A stretch of 64,000 nucleotides of DNA. It comes from Yinghuangia soli. GTDB lineage: Bacteria; Actinomycetota; Actinomycetes; Streptomycetales; Streptomycetaceae. Every line of letters begins with the position of its first letter. The stretch's first letter is position 1. Both the position numbers and the translations under genes were made by a program. Where the stretch lies: contig NZ_JAKFHA010000005.1 of NCBI RefSeq assembly GCF_021502675.1, positions 62,001 to 126,000 on the forward strand, given 5' to 3'. This document shows positions 54,860 through 63,946 of this stretch, piece after piece. Below the pieces are notes generated by a model. That model searched no databases and had not been told where the DNA came from. It was given only the letters and a program-made list of their open reading frames with translations.

Positions 54860-55696
54860 ATGGAGTCCGACGACAACGGCACGACGCACCGGGCGCCCTC
54901 GGTCCTGGACGGCTTCACCCGGCGCACGGTCGCGCACCTGGACGAAGAGCGCGCGGTCCACGTCGCCGGCTCCGGTCCCGCGGTGATCGTGATGCCCGAG
55001 ATGCCGGGCATCAGCCCCGACGTCGTGCGCTTCGCCCGCTGGGTCCGGGAGGCCGGCTTCACCGTGTACCTGCCGTCCCTCTTCGGCGTCGACGGCGCCT
55101 ACCCCACGGTCGCCCTGGCCGAGCCGATCATGAAACGGGCCTGCGTCAGCCGCGAGTTCCGGGCCTTCGCCGGCGGCGGCACCAGCCCCGTCGTGCACTG
55201 GCTCCGGGCGCTCGCCCGCATGGCCCACGACGAATGCGGCGGCCCCGGCGTCGGCGCGGTCGGCATGTGCTTCACCGGCAACTTCGCCCTGAGCATGACC
55301 CTGGAACCGTCGGTCATCGCCCCGGTCCTCGGCCAGCCCTCACTGCCCCTCGACGACCCCGCCGCCCTCGAACTCTCCGCGGAGGACGCCGCCGCCATCC
55401 GCGACCGCTTCGAGCGGGACGGACTCACCGCCCTCGCCTGGCGCTTCGACAACGACAAATGGTGCACCGCGCAACGCTTCGCGGCCTACACCCGCCTCCT
55501 CGGCCCCCGCTTTGACGGCCGCGTCCTGCCCGGCACATACGCCAACCCCGAACCGCCGCCCTTCTTCCGCGACATGGTCCAGACCCCGCACAGCGTCGTC
55601 ACCGCCCACCTCGTCGACGAGGAAGGCCACCCCACCATCCAGGCCCGCGACGAAATCCTCGCTTTCCTGCGACAGCGCCTGCACCCCGCGCCCTGA
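54860..55696 (+). CDS. Dienelactone hydrolase family protein
   Basis: A 278-aa alpha/beta hydrolase with a Cys nucleophile. The motif is GMCFTGNF with C137; D197 (WRFDNDKWC) and H257 (DEEGHPT) complete the triad. The middle part (PEMPGISPDVVRFARWVREA, GFTVYLPSLFGVDG) is typical of dienelactone hydrolases, which open lactone rings in chlorocatechol or other aromatic degradation. The ATG has AAGGAGG upstream. Under probable control of the divergent TetR. Confidence 0.9.
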   Translation: MESDDNGTTHRAPSVLDGFTRRTVAHLDEERAVHVAGSGPAVIVMPEMPGISPDVVRFARWVREAGFTVYLPSLFGVDGAYPTVALAEPIMKRACVSREFRAFAGGGTSPVVHWLRALARMAHDECGGPGVGAVGMCFTGNFALSMTLEPSVIAPVLGQPSLPLDDPAALELSAEDAAAIRDRFERDGLTALAWRFDNDKWCTAQRFAAYTRLLGPRFDGRVLPGTYANPEPPPFFRDMVQTPHSVVTAHLVDEEGHPTIQARDEILAFLRQRLHPAP

Positions 55697-55745
55697 GCCA
55701 TCCACAGCATGCGGTCGCGGGCCGGACTCGCCTGGGCGCCCTGAA

Positions 55746-56831
55746 CTACAGCGCGGCCAGCCGTTCGCGGATCCGGGCGACCTCGGGGTGGCCCCGGTCC
55801 GGCCCGGACTCGCCGGCCTGCAGCGCCGCGGACAGGATCTCGCGCGCCTCGGCCGGCTCGCCGGACGCTTGGAGAGCCCGGGCGAGCACTGATGCGGCGT
55901 CCAGGGTGACCGGCGCGCCGGATCCTTGCGTACTGCTCAGCAGCGGGATCGCCGGGCGCAGCTCCGCCACCGCCTCGGCATGCCGCCCTTGGGCGACGAG
56001 GGCCTGGCCGAGAACGCTGCGCAGACTGCCGAGCTGCGTGCGACCGGCGTGGTCTTCCGTATCGAAGGCCGCAAGCATCGTGCGCAGTTCCGCCTCGGCC
56101 TCGTCGGCGCGACCCGACTCCACCAGAGCGAATGCGCGGATCCGGCGCGCGAGGTCGGCGCAGTCGCAGTCCGAGCCGTGCAGACCGGTGAGTTCGGCCA
56201 CCGCCGACTCGGCTTCCCGCACGCCCTCGTCCGGGCGGCCCGACTCGGCGAGCGCGATGGCGAGAAGCCCACGCACCAAGCCGGTCGACTTCTTCCGGTC
56301 TTCCTCGGCCATCTGCACGGCGTCCAACTGCGGCAGGACGACCCGGGCTCGCCTCTCGCCGGCCTCGGCGCGCCCCGTCACGACTTCGTACCCGACGAAC
56401 TTGACGTTCCAGGCGAGTGCCTCGGCGGAATTCCCGGTCGCCTGGCACTCGGCCAGGACCAGGGCGAAGTGCTCCTGGGCCGCATCGTCGTGGCCGTGCC
56501 GCAGCAGTATTTGGCCCATCATGGCGCGCAGCGCGCGTACGGAATCCCCGGCCTGCGGACCGGTGGCCAGGAACCCGGGCATGACCGAGCTGAAGTGCTC
56601 CCAGGCCTCCGGCGCCCGACCGAGCTCGGCCAGCGCGAACAGCCTGCACACGTGCACCTGGCCCATGCACTCGCCGAATGGCGGCAGGTAGCGTCCGCTG
56701 CCTTCCACGATCACCCAGTCCAGCATGGCCAGCGACTCCGCGAACCGGCGCCCTTGCAGGTGCTGTTCGGCCTCCCTGAGGCGCCTCCAGAACACCGCGC
56801 CCTGCCGAGGCTGCGTCCTGAACCACTTCAC
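55746..56831 (-). CDS. TPR-repeat protein
   Basis: A 361-aa protein made mainly of helices. Tetratricopeptide-like repeats are visible: LAMLDWVIVEGSGRYLPPFG, AWEHFSSVMPGFLATGPQAG, AQEHFALVLAECQATGNSAE, AESAVAELTGLHGSDCDCAD, AEAELRTMLAAFDTEDHAG, AVAELRPAIPLLSSTQGSG and AREILSAALQAGESGPDRG. Each shows the small-hydrophobic pattern of TPRs. There is no catalytic or DNA-binding domain, so it is a scaffold or regulator whose partner is unknown. ATG start at 56831. Stands alone. Confidence 0.7.
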   Translation of the reverse strand: MKWFRTQPRQGAVFWRRLREAEQHLQGRRFAESLAMLDWVIVEGSGRYLPPFGECMGQVHVCRLFALAELGRAPEAWEHFSSVMPGFLATGPQAGDSVRALRAMMGQILLRHGHDDAAQEHFALVLAECQATGNSAEALAWNVKFVGYEVVTGRAEAGERRARVVLPQLDAVQMAEEDRKKSTGLVRGLLAIALAESGRPDEGVREAESAVAELTGLHGSDCDCADLARRIRAFALVESGRADEAEAELRTMLAAFDTEDHAGRTQLGSLRSVLGQALVAQGRHAEAVAELRPAIPLLSSTQGSGAPVTLDAASVLARALQASGEPAEAREILSAALQAGESGPDRGHPEVARIRERLAAL

Positions 56832-56942
56832 CGGGTCCCCCTCATGGTCGCCCGCTCCGGCGTCCCGGAACGAGGGCGGTCCATGATCCTGGCAGACCCC
56901 CGCCGGGCGACGGTCACCACGGGTCGGATCGGCTGCGGCGGC

Positions 56943-57848
56943 CTAGCGTTCGGGGGCGGCGTGCGGGGTTCGGGTGAAGGAGTGGAGGCGGTCTACTTCG
57001 GTGAGGCCGGCTCGGTCGTACATGCGGTTGGCGGCGGCTCGGCTGCGTTCGGGGTCGTCGGCGGGGGCGTCGTCGTCGACATAGAGGATCACCTCGCGGG
57101 CGCCGAGTGCGCTCAGTTCGTCGAGGGCGGCGGCCAGAAGACCTGCGCCCAGGCCGCGGCCGCGGGCGTGGGTGGCGACGCCGATCCACCACAGCACGCC
57201 GATTCCGGAGACCGGGGTGCCGACCGTGGCGTCCGCGACTACTGCGCCGCTGCCGTCGCGGACGTGGAGGACGCGGCCGGGCGGGTCGGTGCTGTCGGAT
57301 GCCTGGCAGGTGAAGCGGGGGTCGAGAGGCGTGAGGCCGGGCAGGGGGAGGCCGGCGTGCATGTAGCGCCAGAGGTCTTCGGCGGCGAAGCCGTGCGCGG
57401 CCAGGGCTCGACGGGTGGCGGGGCGGTGCCCGGACGGGAGTCCCTCCAGGCCCAGCGAGAGCGCGGAGGCGAAGTCGAAGGCGCGTACGGTCCGGTCACG
57501 GCCCAGTGCGTCCAGGGCGCGGCGCAGCAGGAGGTCGGCGACCGCTTCGTCTTCGCGGCAGTGCAGCCACAGGATGAGTCCGGCACCGTCGCGGGGGCGG
57601 GTCGCGTACGAGACGACGCCGACGGGGCGGCCCATGGTGTCATGCGCGATTTCGGTGGTCGGCGGCGCCAGTTCGGCCCACCAGCCGCCGTCGACCGGGG
57701 AGCGGCCGGCCAGGGCCTCGGCCAGCATGGCGGCGTCCGTCGGCGGCTGGCCGGGCACCCGGTCGGCGTTCACCAGGTCCAGGACGGCCGGGAGGTCCGC
57801 GGCGGACAGCGTGCGGACCGCCAGGTCGGATGCGGTCGTCTCGGGCAT
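56943..57848 (-). CDS. GNAT-family acetyltransferase
   Basis: A 301-aa protein. The C-terminal GNAT domain is clear: VLWWIGVATHARGRGLGAGLLAAALDELSALGAREVILYV, with the acetyl-CoA motif ARGRGLGAGLL, then RAAANRMYDRAGLTEVDRLHSF. The N-terminal half (VRTLSAADLPAVLDLVNADR) is a second, degenerate GNAT half, as in mycothiol synthase-like two-domain enzymes. The ATG has GCAGGAGG upstream. Substrate unknown. Confidence 0.85.
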   Translation of the reverse strand: MPETTASDLAVRTLSAADLPAVLDLVNADRVPGQPPTDAAMLAEALAGRSPVDGGWWAELAPPTTEIAHDTMGRPVGVVSYATRPRDGAGLILWLHCREDEAVADLLLRRALDALGRDRTVRAFDFASALSLGLEGLPSGHRPATRRALAAHGFAAEDLWRYMHAGLPLPGLTPLDPRFTCQASDSTDPPGRVLHVRDGSGAVVADATVGTPVSGIGVLWWIGVATHARGRGLGAGLLAAALDELSALGAREVILYVDDDAPADDPERSRAAANRMYDRAGLTEVDRLHSFTRTPHAAPER

Positions 57849-57909
57849 GGCGCCTCCTGCGTTCGGCTTCCCGTGGCACCACAACGAGATGCGGCGGCGC
57901 GGGGTTCCG

Positions 57910-58680
57910 TCAGCCGAAGCGTTCGATGCGCAGGTGGGTGGGCGGCAGACCGGCGGTCAGCAGGGGCTTGGCGACCGACTCGGCGAAGGACGTCGAGCCG
58001 CATACGAAGACCTCGCGGTCCTCGGCGAGGGCCTGTGCCGCGTGCGGAGCCAGCGTTTCGGCGGTGAGCCGGCCGACCGGCTGCCCGGTGGGGGCCCGGC
58101 GGCTGTGCACCACGGTGACGTCGGGCGCGGATGCCAACTCCGAGGCGTACGGCAGGTCTTCGGGGGTGCGTACGCACGCCACCAGGTGCAGGTCCGCGGT
58201 GCCGGGGACGCTGCGGGCGTGCCGGAGCATCGAGACCAGCGGGACCACGCCGGAGCCGCCGCCGACCAGCAGCGCCGGGCGGTCGCCGGACCACGCGAAG
58301 AACCCGCCGAGGGGGCCGCGTACTTCGATGCGGTCGCCGGGCCGCGCGACGGTGTGGAAGTAGCCGGAGACCTCGCCGCCCTCGACCCGGTCGACGGTCA
58401 GGTCGATGTGCCCGGTGTCGCCCGGGGGAGAGGCCACCGAGTAGTGCCGCTGCGTGGTGTACCCATCGGCGGCGGTGAGCCGGACCATGTAGTGCTGGCC
58501 CGCGACATGCTCGTTCCACACCGGCAGGGCCAGCCGCACGGTACGCAGCCCCGGGGTCTCCCGGCGCACCGCGACGACCTCCGCGTGCTGCCACTGGACC
58601 CGGCCGCGCAGGCTGGGCGCGACGCGGCCCGGCGCGGCGAACTCCGGGAGCGGGGGCAGCAGATCGTCAGTCGCCGGCAT
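57910..58680 (-). CDS. FAD/NAD-binding ferredoxin reductase-like oxidoreductase
   Basis: A 256-aa flavoprotein of the FNR family. FAD motif: QRHYSVASPPG; NAD motif: ALLVGGGSGVVPLVSMLRHA; C-terminal VFVCGSTSFAESVAKPLL. The N-terminal beta barrel starts at about residue 30 (HAEVVAVRRETPGLRTVRL). Its start overlaps by 14 bp the end of the molybdopterin oxidase gene, so the two are coupled. It probably passes electrons from NAD(P)H to its partner. No ferredoxin domain is attached. Confidence 0.9.
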   Translation of the reverse strand: MPATDDLLPPLPEFAAPGRVAPSLRGRVQWQHAEVVAVRRETPGLRTVRLALPVWNEHVAGQHYMVRLTAADGYTTQRHYSVASPPGDTGHIDLTVDRVEGGEVSGYFHTVARPGDRIEVRGPLGGFFAWSGDRPALLVGGGSGVVPLVSMLRHARSVPGTADLHLVACVRTPEDLPYASELASAPDVTVVHSRRAPTGQPVGRLTAETLAPHAAQALAEDREVFVCGSTSFAESVAKPLLTAGLPPTHLRIERFG

Positions 58681-59290
58681 AGCGTTCCTCCGCCCACGGG
58701 TCGCCCCGGTGGTGGTAGCGGTTGCGCTCCCAGAAGCCCGGCTCGTCGGCGCCGACCAGCCGCAGCCCGGCGATCCACTTCGCGCTCTTCCAGAAGTAGA
58801 GGTGCGGGACCAGCAGCCGGGCCGGGCCGCCGTGCGCCGCGGTCAGCGGCTCGCCCTCGTAGTCGAACGCGATCCATGCTTTGCCGCCGGTCAGGTCGGC
58901 GAGCGCGAGGTTGGTCGTGTAGCCGGTGTGGGAGTGCGCGACGACATGGGTCGCGGACGGGTGCGGCTGCACGGCGTCCAGGAAGCTGTCCACGGACACG
59001 CCGGTGAAGCGGGTGGCCAGCTTGGACCACGACGTCACGCAGTGGATCGGGCCCTCGTACGTGCTCGGCGGCAGCGCCCGGGCCTCGTCCCAGGTCCACG
59101 TCCGCGGCGCGCCGACCAGCCCGTCGATGCGGAACGTCCAGTCGGCGGCCGCGATTTCCGGGGTCGCCTCGGCGGACAGCACCGGGAAAGCGTCGTGCGC
59201 GTCGTACTGACCAGGAGGCAGCCGCGGGTCGCGGGCGTCGGCCGCGTGCCGGCCGACGAACCCGCGGGTGGGCGGAGAAGCGGTGCTCAC
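58667..59290 (-). CDS. Sulfite oxidase-like molybdopterin-dependent protein
   Basis: A 207-aa protein of the YedY/MsrP-like oxidoreductase molybdopterin-binding family. The molybdenum-binding Cys is C84 in PIHCVTSWSK; further signatures are FRIDGLVGAPRTWTWDEAR, THVVAHSHTGYTTNLAL, GGPARLLVPHLYFWKSAKWI and GFWERNRYHHRGDPW. No Tat signal or membrane anchor is visible, so it is cytosolic, unlike MsrP. It pairs with the flavin reductase downstream, which may drive a reductive reaction. Confidence 0.9.
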   Translation of the reverse strand: MSTASPPTRGFVGRHAADARDPRLPPGQYDAHDAFPVLSAEATPEIAAADWTFRIDGLVGAPRTWTWDEARALPPSTYEGPIHCVTSWSKLATRFTGVSVDSFLDAVQPHPSATHVVAHSHTGYTTNLALADLTGGKAWIAFDYEGEPLTAAHGGPARLLVPHLYFWKSAKWIAGLRLVGADEPGFWERNRYHHRGDPWAEERYAGD

Positions 59291-59300
59291 GGGTCTCCCG

Positions 59301-60083
59301 TCAGGCCTGCGCGGCGGCGTCGTCCTGGGCCAGTCGCCACACCGCGTCCAGCGCCACCGTCGCGGCGCGCTCGACGCCGTCCGCCACGACCTGGCGGTGC
59401 GGGTCGTAGCCGCTGTTGCCGGACTCGTCGACCAGGTCGTCGGCGGCGATGCCGTCGATCACCAGGGCGCCGCCCGCGCGCAGGCCGTTCAGCGCCGCGA
59501 AGACCAGCAACGCGGACAGCTCCATCTCGATCGCCAGCACGCCGGCCCGCTGGTACGGCACCATCGGCAGTTCGAGCACGCCGGGCAGGAACGCCGCCCG
59601 GGTCCACACGTTGCCGCGGTGGTACGGCGCGCTGTGCTCGCGGGCCGCGGCCTGCAGCGCCAGGACGACCTCGGGCGTCGACGCGGCCGGGAACTCGGCC
59701 GGCACGAGCTGCTGGGTCACGCCGTCGTCGCGGACCGCCGCCTCGGCGACGATCAGGTCGCCGTCCCCGATGCCGCGCGCCATCGCCCCCGCGGTGCCGA
59801 GCCGGATGATCGTGGTGACGCCCGCCTCGGCCAGCTCGCCGAACAGGCACACCGCGCCGGGGCCGCCGACGCCGTGCGAGGAGACGACGACCGGCACGCC
59901 GCGCCACGTCCCCGAGTACGTCACGTACTCGCGGTTGCTGCCTATCTGCTCGGCACCGTCGAGGTGCTTGGCGACCAGCCCGGCACGCGCCGGGTCGCCG
60001 ACGACCAGCGCGTACGCGGGCAGGCCGGAGCTCGGGATCTTGGTGATCGGCAGGAGGGCGGGGCGCTCGGCGGCGGCGGTCAT
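59301..60083 (-). CDS. Nucleoside phosphorylase (uridine/purine type)
   Basis: A 260-aa PNP_UDP_1 family enzyme. Typical segments are ALVVGDPARAGLVAKHLDGA, YVTYSGTWRGVPVVVSSHGV, TTIIRLGTAGAMARGIGDGD and AGVLAIEMELSALLVFAAL (the EMELSALL of trimeric and hexameric NP-I enzymes). It splits a nucleoside with phosphate to base and ribose-1-phosphate. Its ATG overlaps by 4 bp the stop of an ABC permease of the BMP type, so import and breakdown of nucleosides are coupled. Confidence 0.9.
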   Translation of the reverse strand: MTAAAERPALLPITKIPSSGLPAYALVVGDPARAGLVAKHLDGAEQIGSNREYVTYSGTWRGVPVVVSSHGVGGPGAVCLFGELAEAGVTTIIRLGTAGAMARGIGDGDLIVAEAAVRDDGVTQQLVPAEFPAASTPEVVLALQAAAREHSAPYHRGNVWTRAAFLPGVLELPMVPYQRAGVLAIEMELSALLVFAALNGLRAGGALVIDGIAADDLVDESGNSGYDPHRQVVADGVERAATVALDAVWRLAQDDAAAQA

Positions 60084-61123
60084 GGGTTCGGCTCCAAGGT
60101 GGGAACGGGAGAGGAAGTACCGGAGGCGGGCGGGTCGGCAGGACCGCGGGGGCCGGGCGGCCCGGGCGGTCTCTCGCCCGGTCCGCCGGAACCGCCCCCG
60201 GCAGCAGCCTTGCCGGACGGCCGCCGCCGCACCAGCCCGTCGCGGAATCTCGGCCGGGTGGCCAGGAACAAGGCGGCCAGCGTCATGACGTACGGCGCGG
60301 CGTCCGCGGCCTGCTGCGGCATGCCCTCGCCCTGCAGCCGGAAGCCGAACGCCTCGACGAGGCCGAACAGCAGGGCGGCCAGCAGCACGCCGACCGGCAG
60401 CGCCCGGCCCAGCATGACCGCGACCACCGCGATCCAGCCACGGCCCGCGGTCATGTTCTCGGAGAACAGCGTCACGTTGCCGAGCGCGAGCTGCGCACCG
60501 CCCAGGCCGCACAGCGCACCGGACACCAGGACCGCCGCGTAGCGGTACTTCGCCACGCTCACGCCCAGGCTCTGCGCCGCGTCGGGCGCCTCGCCCACGC
60601 CGCGCAGCCGCACACCCCAGCGGTGCCGGGACAGCAGCACCGCGATCACCGCGACCGCGACCCACGACAGGTAGACCAGCGGCGAGTGCCCGGAGATCGC
60701 ATCGCCGACGAACGGGATCGACGAGACCCCGGGGATGTCGACCGGTTCCAGACCCTGCAAGTCCGGGTCGCTGAAGGTGCCCTGGGTACCGAAGACGGTA
60801 CGCAGCAAGAACCCGGTCAGCCCGACCGCGAGCAGGTTGAGCGCGATGCCCACCACGACCGCGTCGGCCCCCAGGCTCACCGCGCCGATCGCGAGGATCG
60901 CCGAGAAGGCGGTGCCGGCCAGTACGGCGGCGAGCACGCCGCCCCACGCGCTGCCGGTGTACCAGCTGCCCGCGACGGCCGCGAAGCAGCCGGAGAGCAG
61001 GGTGCCTTCGAGTGAGACGTTGAAGACGCCCGCGCGTTCGCAGAGGGCTCCGCCCAGGGCCGCGAACAGCACCGGGGTGAGCGCGCGCAGCGCGGAGAAG
61101 ACGAGTTCGGCGTCGAACGACAT
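60080..61123 (-). CDS. Nucleoside ABC transporter permease (BMP type), second subunit
   Basis: A 347-aa membrane protein with about nine hydrophobic segments of the BPD_transp_2 type. Landmarks are ALGGALCERAGVFNVSLEGTLLSG at the start, VVVGIALNLLAVGLTGFLL, and GVGEAPDAAQSLGVSVAKYRY, which is the conserved EAA-like coupling loop. It pairs with the next permease and ATPase to import nucleosides such as guanosine, with a lipoprotein BmpA probably just outside the window. The start is 1 bp from the upstream stop. Confidence 0.9.
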   Translation of the reverse strand: MSFDAELVFSALRALTPVLFAALGGALCERAGVFNVSLEGTLLSGCFAAVAGSWYTGSAWGGVLAAVLAGTAFSAILAIGAVSLGADAVVVGIALNLLAVGLTGFLLRTVFGTQGTFSDPDLQGLEPVDIPGVSSIPFVGDAISGHSPLVYLSWVAVAVIAVLLSRHRWGVRLRGVGEAPDAAQSLGVSVAKYRYAAVLVSGALCGLGGAQLALGNVTLFSENMTAGRGWIAVVAVMLGRALPVGVLLAALLFGLVEAFGFRLQGEGMPQQAADAAPYVMTLAALFLATRPRFRDGLVRRRPSGKAAAGGGSGGPGERPPGPPGPRGPADPPASGTSSPVPTLEPNP

Positions 61124-61124
61124 G

Positions 61125-62327
61125 TCAGCGGCCTCCGCTCGGCGCGGCGGACGGGTCCGGGTCCGCGGTCACGGGCTGGGCCGGGATGCCCGGCGGCGCG
61201 CCCGACGATCCGCCGGGCGGGGCACCGGGTTCGGAGGTCCGCCGGCGGCGCAGCCACCCGCCCTTCGCGAACACCCCGGTCCGCACCGCCAGGAAGAGGA
61301 TGATGACGGCCTGCAGCACCTGCGTGAGCTGCTGCGGTACCGCGGTCTCCTGCTCCATGCCGAAGCCGCCGACGGTCAGCACCGCGAAGAAGAACCCGGC
61401 CACGATCGTGCCCAGCGGCGACGCGGCCGCGAGCAGTGCGGCCAGCAGGCCGGTCCAGGTGTAGCCCGGCGTGGTCAGCGCGCCGTCGGTCAGCCGGTAC
61501 GGGAAGCCCAGCACCGCGATCGCGCCGACCAGGCCGGCCAGGCCGCCGGAGGCGAACATCAGGCGCAGCGTCAGCCGCGGCCGGTCCACGCCCGCGTAGG
61601 CCGAGAAGCGGGCACCGAGCCCGGTCATGCGCAGCTCGAAGCCGGCCGAGGTGCGCGCCTCGACGAACGCGAAGACCAGTCCGGCCGCGGCGACCAGGAA
61701 GATGCCGATGCTGACACCCGTGCCGAGACCGCCGTCCGTCATGAACTCCGGCAGCCGCACCCCGGCGGGCAGCTTCTCCGACTGCGGGATGCCGCTGCCC
61801 GGTTCGAGCAGCTTGAAGCGGATCAGGTACGACACCAGCGAGACCGCCGGGTAGCTCAGCAGCAGGCTGCTGACCAGCAGCGGGACGCCGCACGCCGTCT
61901 CCAGGACGGCGGCCAGCGCGGCCCACAGGCCGCCCGCGACGATGCCGGCGAGCAGCGCCAGCACCACGGTGAGCGCGGCGGGCAGCGGCGAGTACAGGCC
62001 GACCAGCCCGGCCGCGAGCGCGCCGAGCACCAACTGCCCGTCGCCGCCCAGGTTCACCAGGCCGGCCCGCAGCGGGATCGCCAGCGCGACCGCCATGCCG
62101 ACGATCGGGATCGACTTGGTGAGGGTGTCGCTCAGGCCCTCGGAGCCCAGCGCGGTCTCGAAGATCGCCTGGTACGCGGCCAGCGGGTCGGCGCCGGTCG
62201 AGGCCAGGATGACCGCGCCCAGCACGAACCCGGCGAGCACCGCGACGGTGACGGGGGACAGCAGCGCGCGCCGGACGAAGCCGAGCGCCCGGGCCGCGGC
62301 GGGAGTGGTGGTTCCGGTGCTCATCAC
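61125..62327 (-). CDS. Nucleoside ABC transporter permease (BMP type), first subunit
   Basis: A 400-aa membrane protein with about nine to ten segments. The TPVTVAVLAGFVLGAVIL-like start, AIFETALGSEGLSDTLTKSIPI and AGLVNLGGDGQLVLGALAAG (the G-x-N-x-G-x-x-G motif) are typical of NupB/YufP-like subunits. The C-terminal tail of about 40 residues is Pro/Gly-rich. Overlaps the ATPase gene by 4 bp and precedes the second permease by 1 bp. Confidence 0.9.
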   Translation of the reverse strand: MMSTGTTTPAAARALGFVRRALLSPVTVAVLAGFVLGAVILASTGADPLAAYQAIFETALGSEGLSDTLTKSIPIVGMAVALAIPLRAGLVNLGGDGQLVLGALAAGLVGLYSPLPAALTVVLALLAGIVAGGLWAALAAVLETACGVPLLVSSLLLSYPAVSLVSYLIRFKLLEPGSGIPQSEKLPAGVRLPEFMTDGGLGTGVSIGIFLVAAAGLVFAFVEARTSAGFELRMTGLGARFSAYAGVDRPRLTLRLMFASGGLAGLVGAIAVLGFPYRLTDGALTTPGYTWTGLLAALLAAASPLGTIVAGFFFAVLTVGGFGMEQETAVPQQLTQVLQAVIILFLAVRTGVFAKGGWLRRRRTSEPGAPPGGSSGAPPGIPAQPVTADPDPSAAPSGGR

Positions 62328-63946
62328 AGTGCCTTCGCCTTCGCCGCCGGATCCGCGGCCGTGCCGCCGGTCGCCGTACCGCCCGCCATCGCCAGGCCGA
62401 CCGTCTGCGCATCGGCCTCGGCGCGCGGGAGTTCGGCCACCACGCGGCCCTCGTACATCACCAGCACCCGGTCGGAGAGCGCGAGGACCTCGCTCAGCTC
62501 CGCGGAGACCAGCAGGATTCCGTGCCCGGCGTCGCGGTACTCCACGAGCCGCGCATGGATGTTCTCGATCGAGCCGATGTCGACGCCGCGGGTGGGCTGT
62601 TCGACGATCAGCAGGGGCGCGTCGTGGGTGATCTCGCGGCCCAGGATGGCCTTTTGCTGATTGCCGCCGGACAGGGTGCCGATCGGCACCGCACCCGAGG
62701 CGGCCTTGACCCCGAAGCGCTCGATCACCCGTGCCGCGTGCGCGCGCAGCGCGGAACGCCGCAGCAGGCCGCCGCGCCCCGCGATCGGCGCACTGCGGTG
62801 GAAGCCCATCGCCAGGTTGTCGGCCAGCGGCGCGGTGCGGGCCGCGCCCACTTCGGCGCGGTCTTCGGGGACGTACGCCAGGCCCGCCGCGCGGCGCTTG
62901 GCCACACTCGCGCCCTTGCCGCCGGATGCGACCTCGGTGCCGGCCACGACCACCCGGCCGGCGCTCGCGTGCCGCAACCCGGCCAGCGCCTCGACCAGTT
63001 CGCTCTGCCCGTTGCCGGCCACCCCGGCGATGCCGACGATCTCGCCCGCCCGGACCTCCAGCGACACCGCGTCCACCAGCGGCTTCGCGCCGCCGCTGCC
63101 GGCCGGCACGGTCAGGCCCTGCACGGTGAGTACCTCATTGCCGGGCGTGCCTGCCGGGTGGCTGCGGTCCAGGTCGACGTCGCGCCCGGTCATCGCGGCG
63201 GCGATCTCGGCCGGGCCGGTGGCCGCGGTGGCCAGGCGCGCGGTGACGCGGCCGTCGCGCAGCACCGTGACGTTGTCGCTGACCGCCATGACCTCGTGCA
63301 GCTTGTGGGTGACCAGCAGCACGGTGCGGCCCGCGGCGGCCAGGCCGCGCACGACCTCGAGCAGCCGGTCGGCCTCGGCCGGGGTCAGCACCGCGGTCGG
63401 CTCGTCCAGGATCAGCACGCGGGCGTCGCGGTAGAGCAGCTTGAGGATCTCGACGCGCTGCTGGACGCCGACCGGCAGGCTGCCGACCTTGGCGTCCGGC
63501 GGGACCTGGAGGCCGTGCCGCTCGACGAGTTCGGCGACCTTCGCGCGGGCCGCGGCCCGGTCGACCAGGCCGCGGCGGACCGGTTCGGAGCCGTACACGA
63601 CGTTCTCGGTGACGGACAGCGACGGGAACAGCTTGAAGCCCTGGTGGACCATGCCGAGTCCGGCGTCGATGGCCTGCAGGGGCGAGGTGAAGGAGTGCGG
63701 CGTGCCGCGCAGCAGGATCTGCCCGGCGTCCGGCCGCTGCAGGCCGTAGAGCACCGACATCAGCGTGGACTTGCCCGCGCCGTTCTCGCCCATCAGGGCG
63801 TGCACTTCGCCGGCTGCGACGGCCAGGTCGACGCGGTCGCAGGCCAGCACCCCGGGGAACCGCTTGACGATGCCGCGCAGCTCCACCTCGGGCGCCGGGG
63901 CGTCCGGGGACGCGCCGGGGCGGGCGGGCGGCTGTGGTTCGGTCAT
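62324..63946 (-). CDS. Nucleoside ABC transporter ATP-binding protein
   Basis: A 540-aa protein with two fused ABC domains. The first has Walker A GENGAGKST (about residue 54) and the signature LPVGVQQRVEILKLL with Walker B VLILDEPTAVLT. The second has degenerate Walker A (GVAGNGQSELVEALAG) and the signature LSGGNQQKAILGRE with Walker B LLIVEQPTRGVD. This is the ribose/BMP-type ATPase (YufO/RbsA-like). The ATG lies 54 bp from the window edge; the lipoprotein gene, if present, is outside. Confidence 0.95.
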   Translation of the reverse strand: MTEPQPPARPGASPDAPAPEVELRGIVKRFPGVLACDRVDLAVAAGEVHALMGENGAGKSTLMSVLYGLQRPDAGQILLRGTPHSFTSPLQAIDAGLGMVHQGFKLFPSLSVTENVVYGSEPVRRGLVDRAAARAKVAELVERHGLQVPPDAKVGSLPVGVQQRVEILKLLYRDARVLILDEPTAVLTPAEADRLLEVVRGLAAAGRTVLLVTHKLHEVMAVSDNVTVLRDGRVTARLATAATGPAEIAAAMTGRDVDLDRSHPAGTPGNEVLTVQGLTVPAGSGGAKPLVDAVSLEVRAGEIVGIAGVAGNGQSELVEALAGLRHASAGRVVVAGTEVASGGKGASVAKRRAAGLAYVPEDRAEVGAARTAPLADNLAMGFHRSAPIAGRGGLLRRSALRAHAARVIERFGVKAASGAVPIGTLSGGNQQKAILGREITHDAPLLIVEQPTRGVDIGSIENIHARLVEYRDAGHGILLVSAELSEVLALSDRVLVMYEGRVVAELPRAEADAQTVGLAMAGGTATGGTAADPAAKAKAL

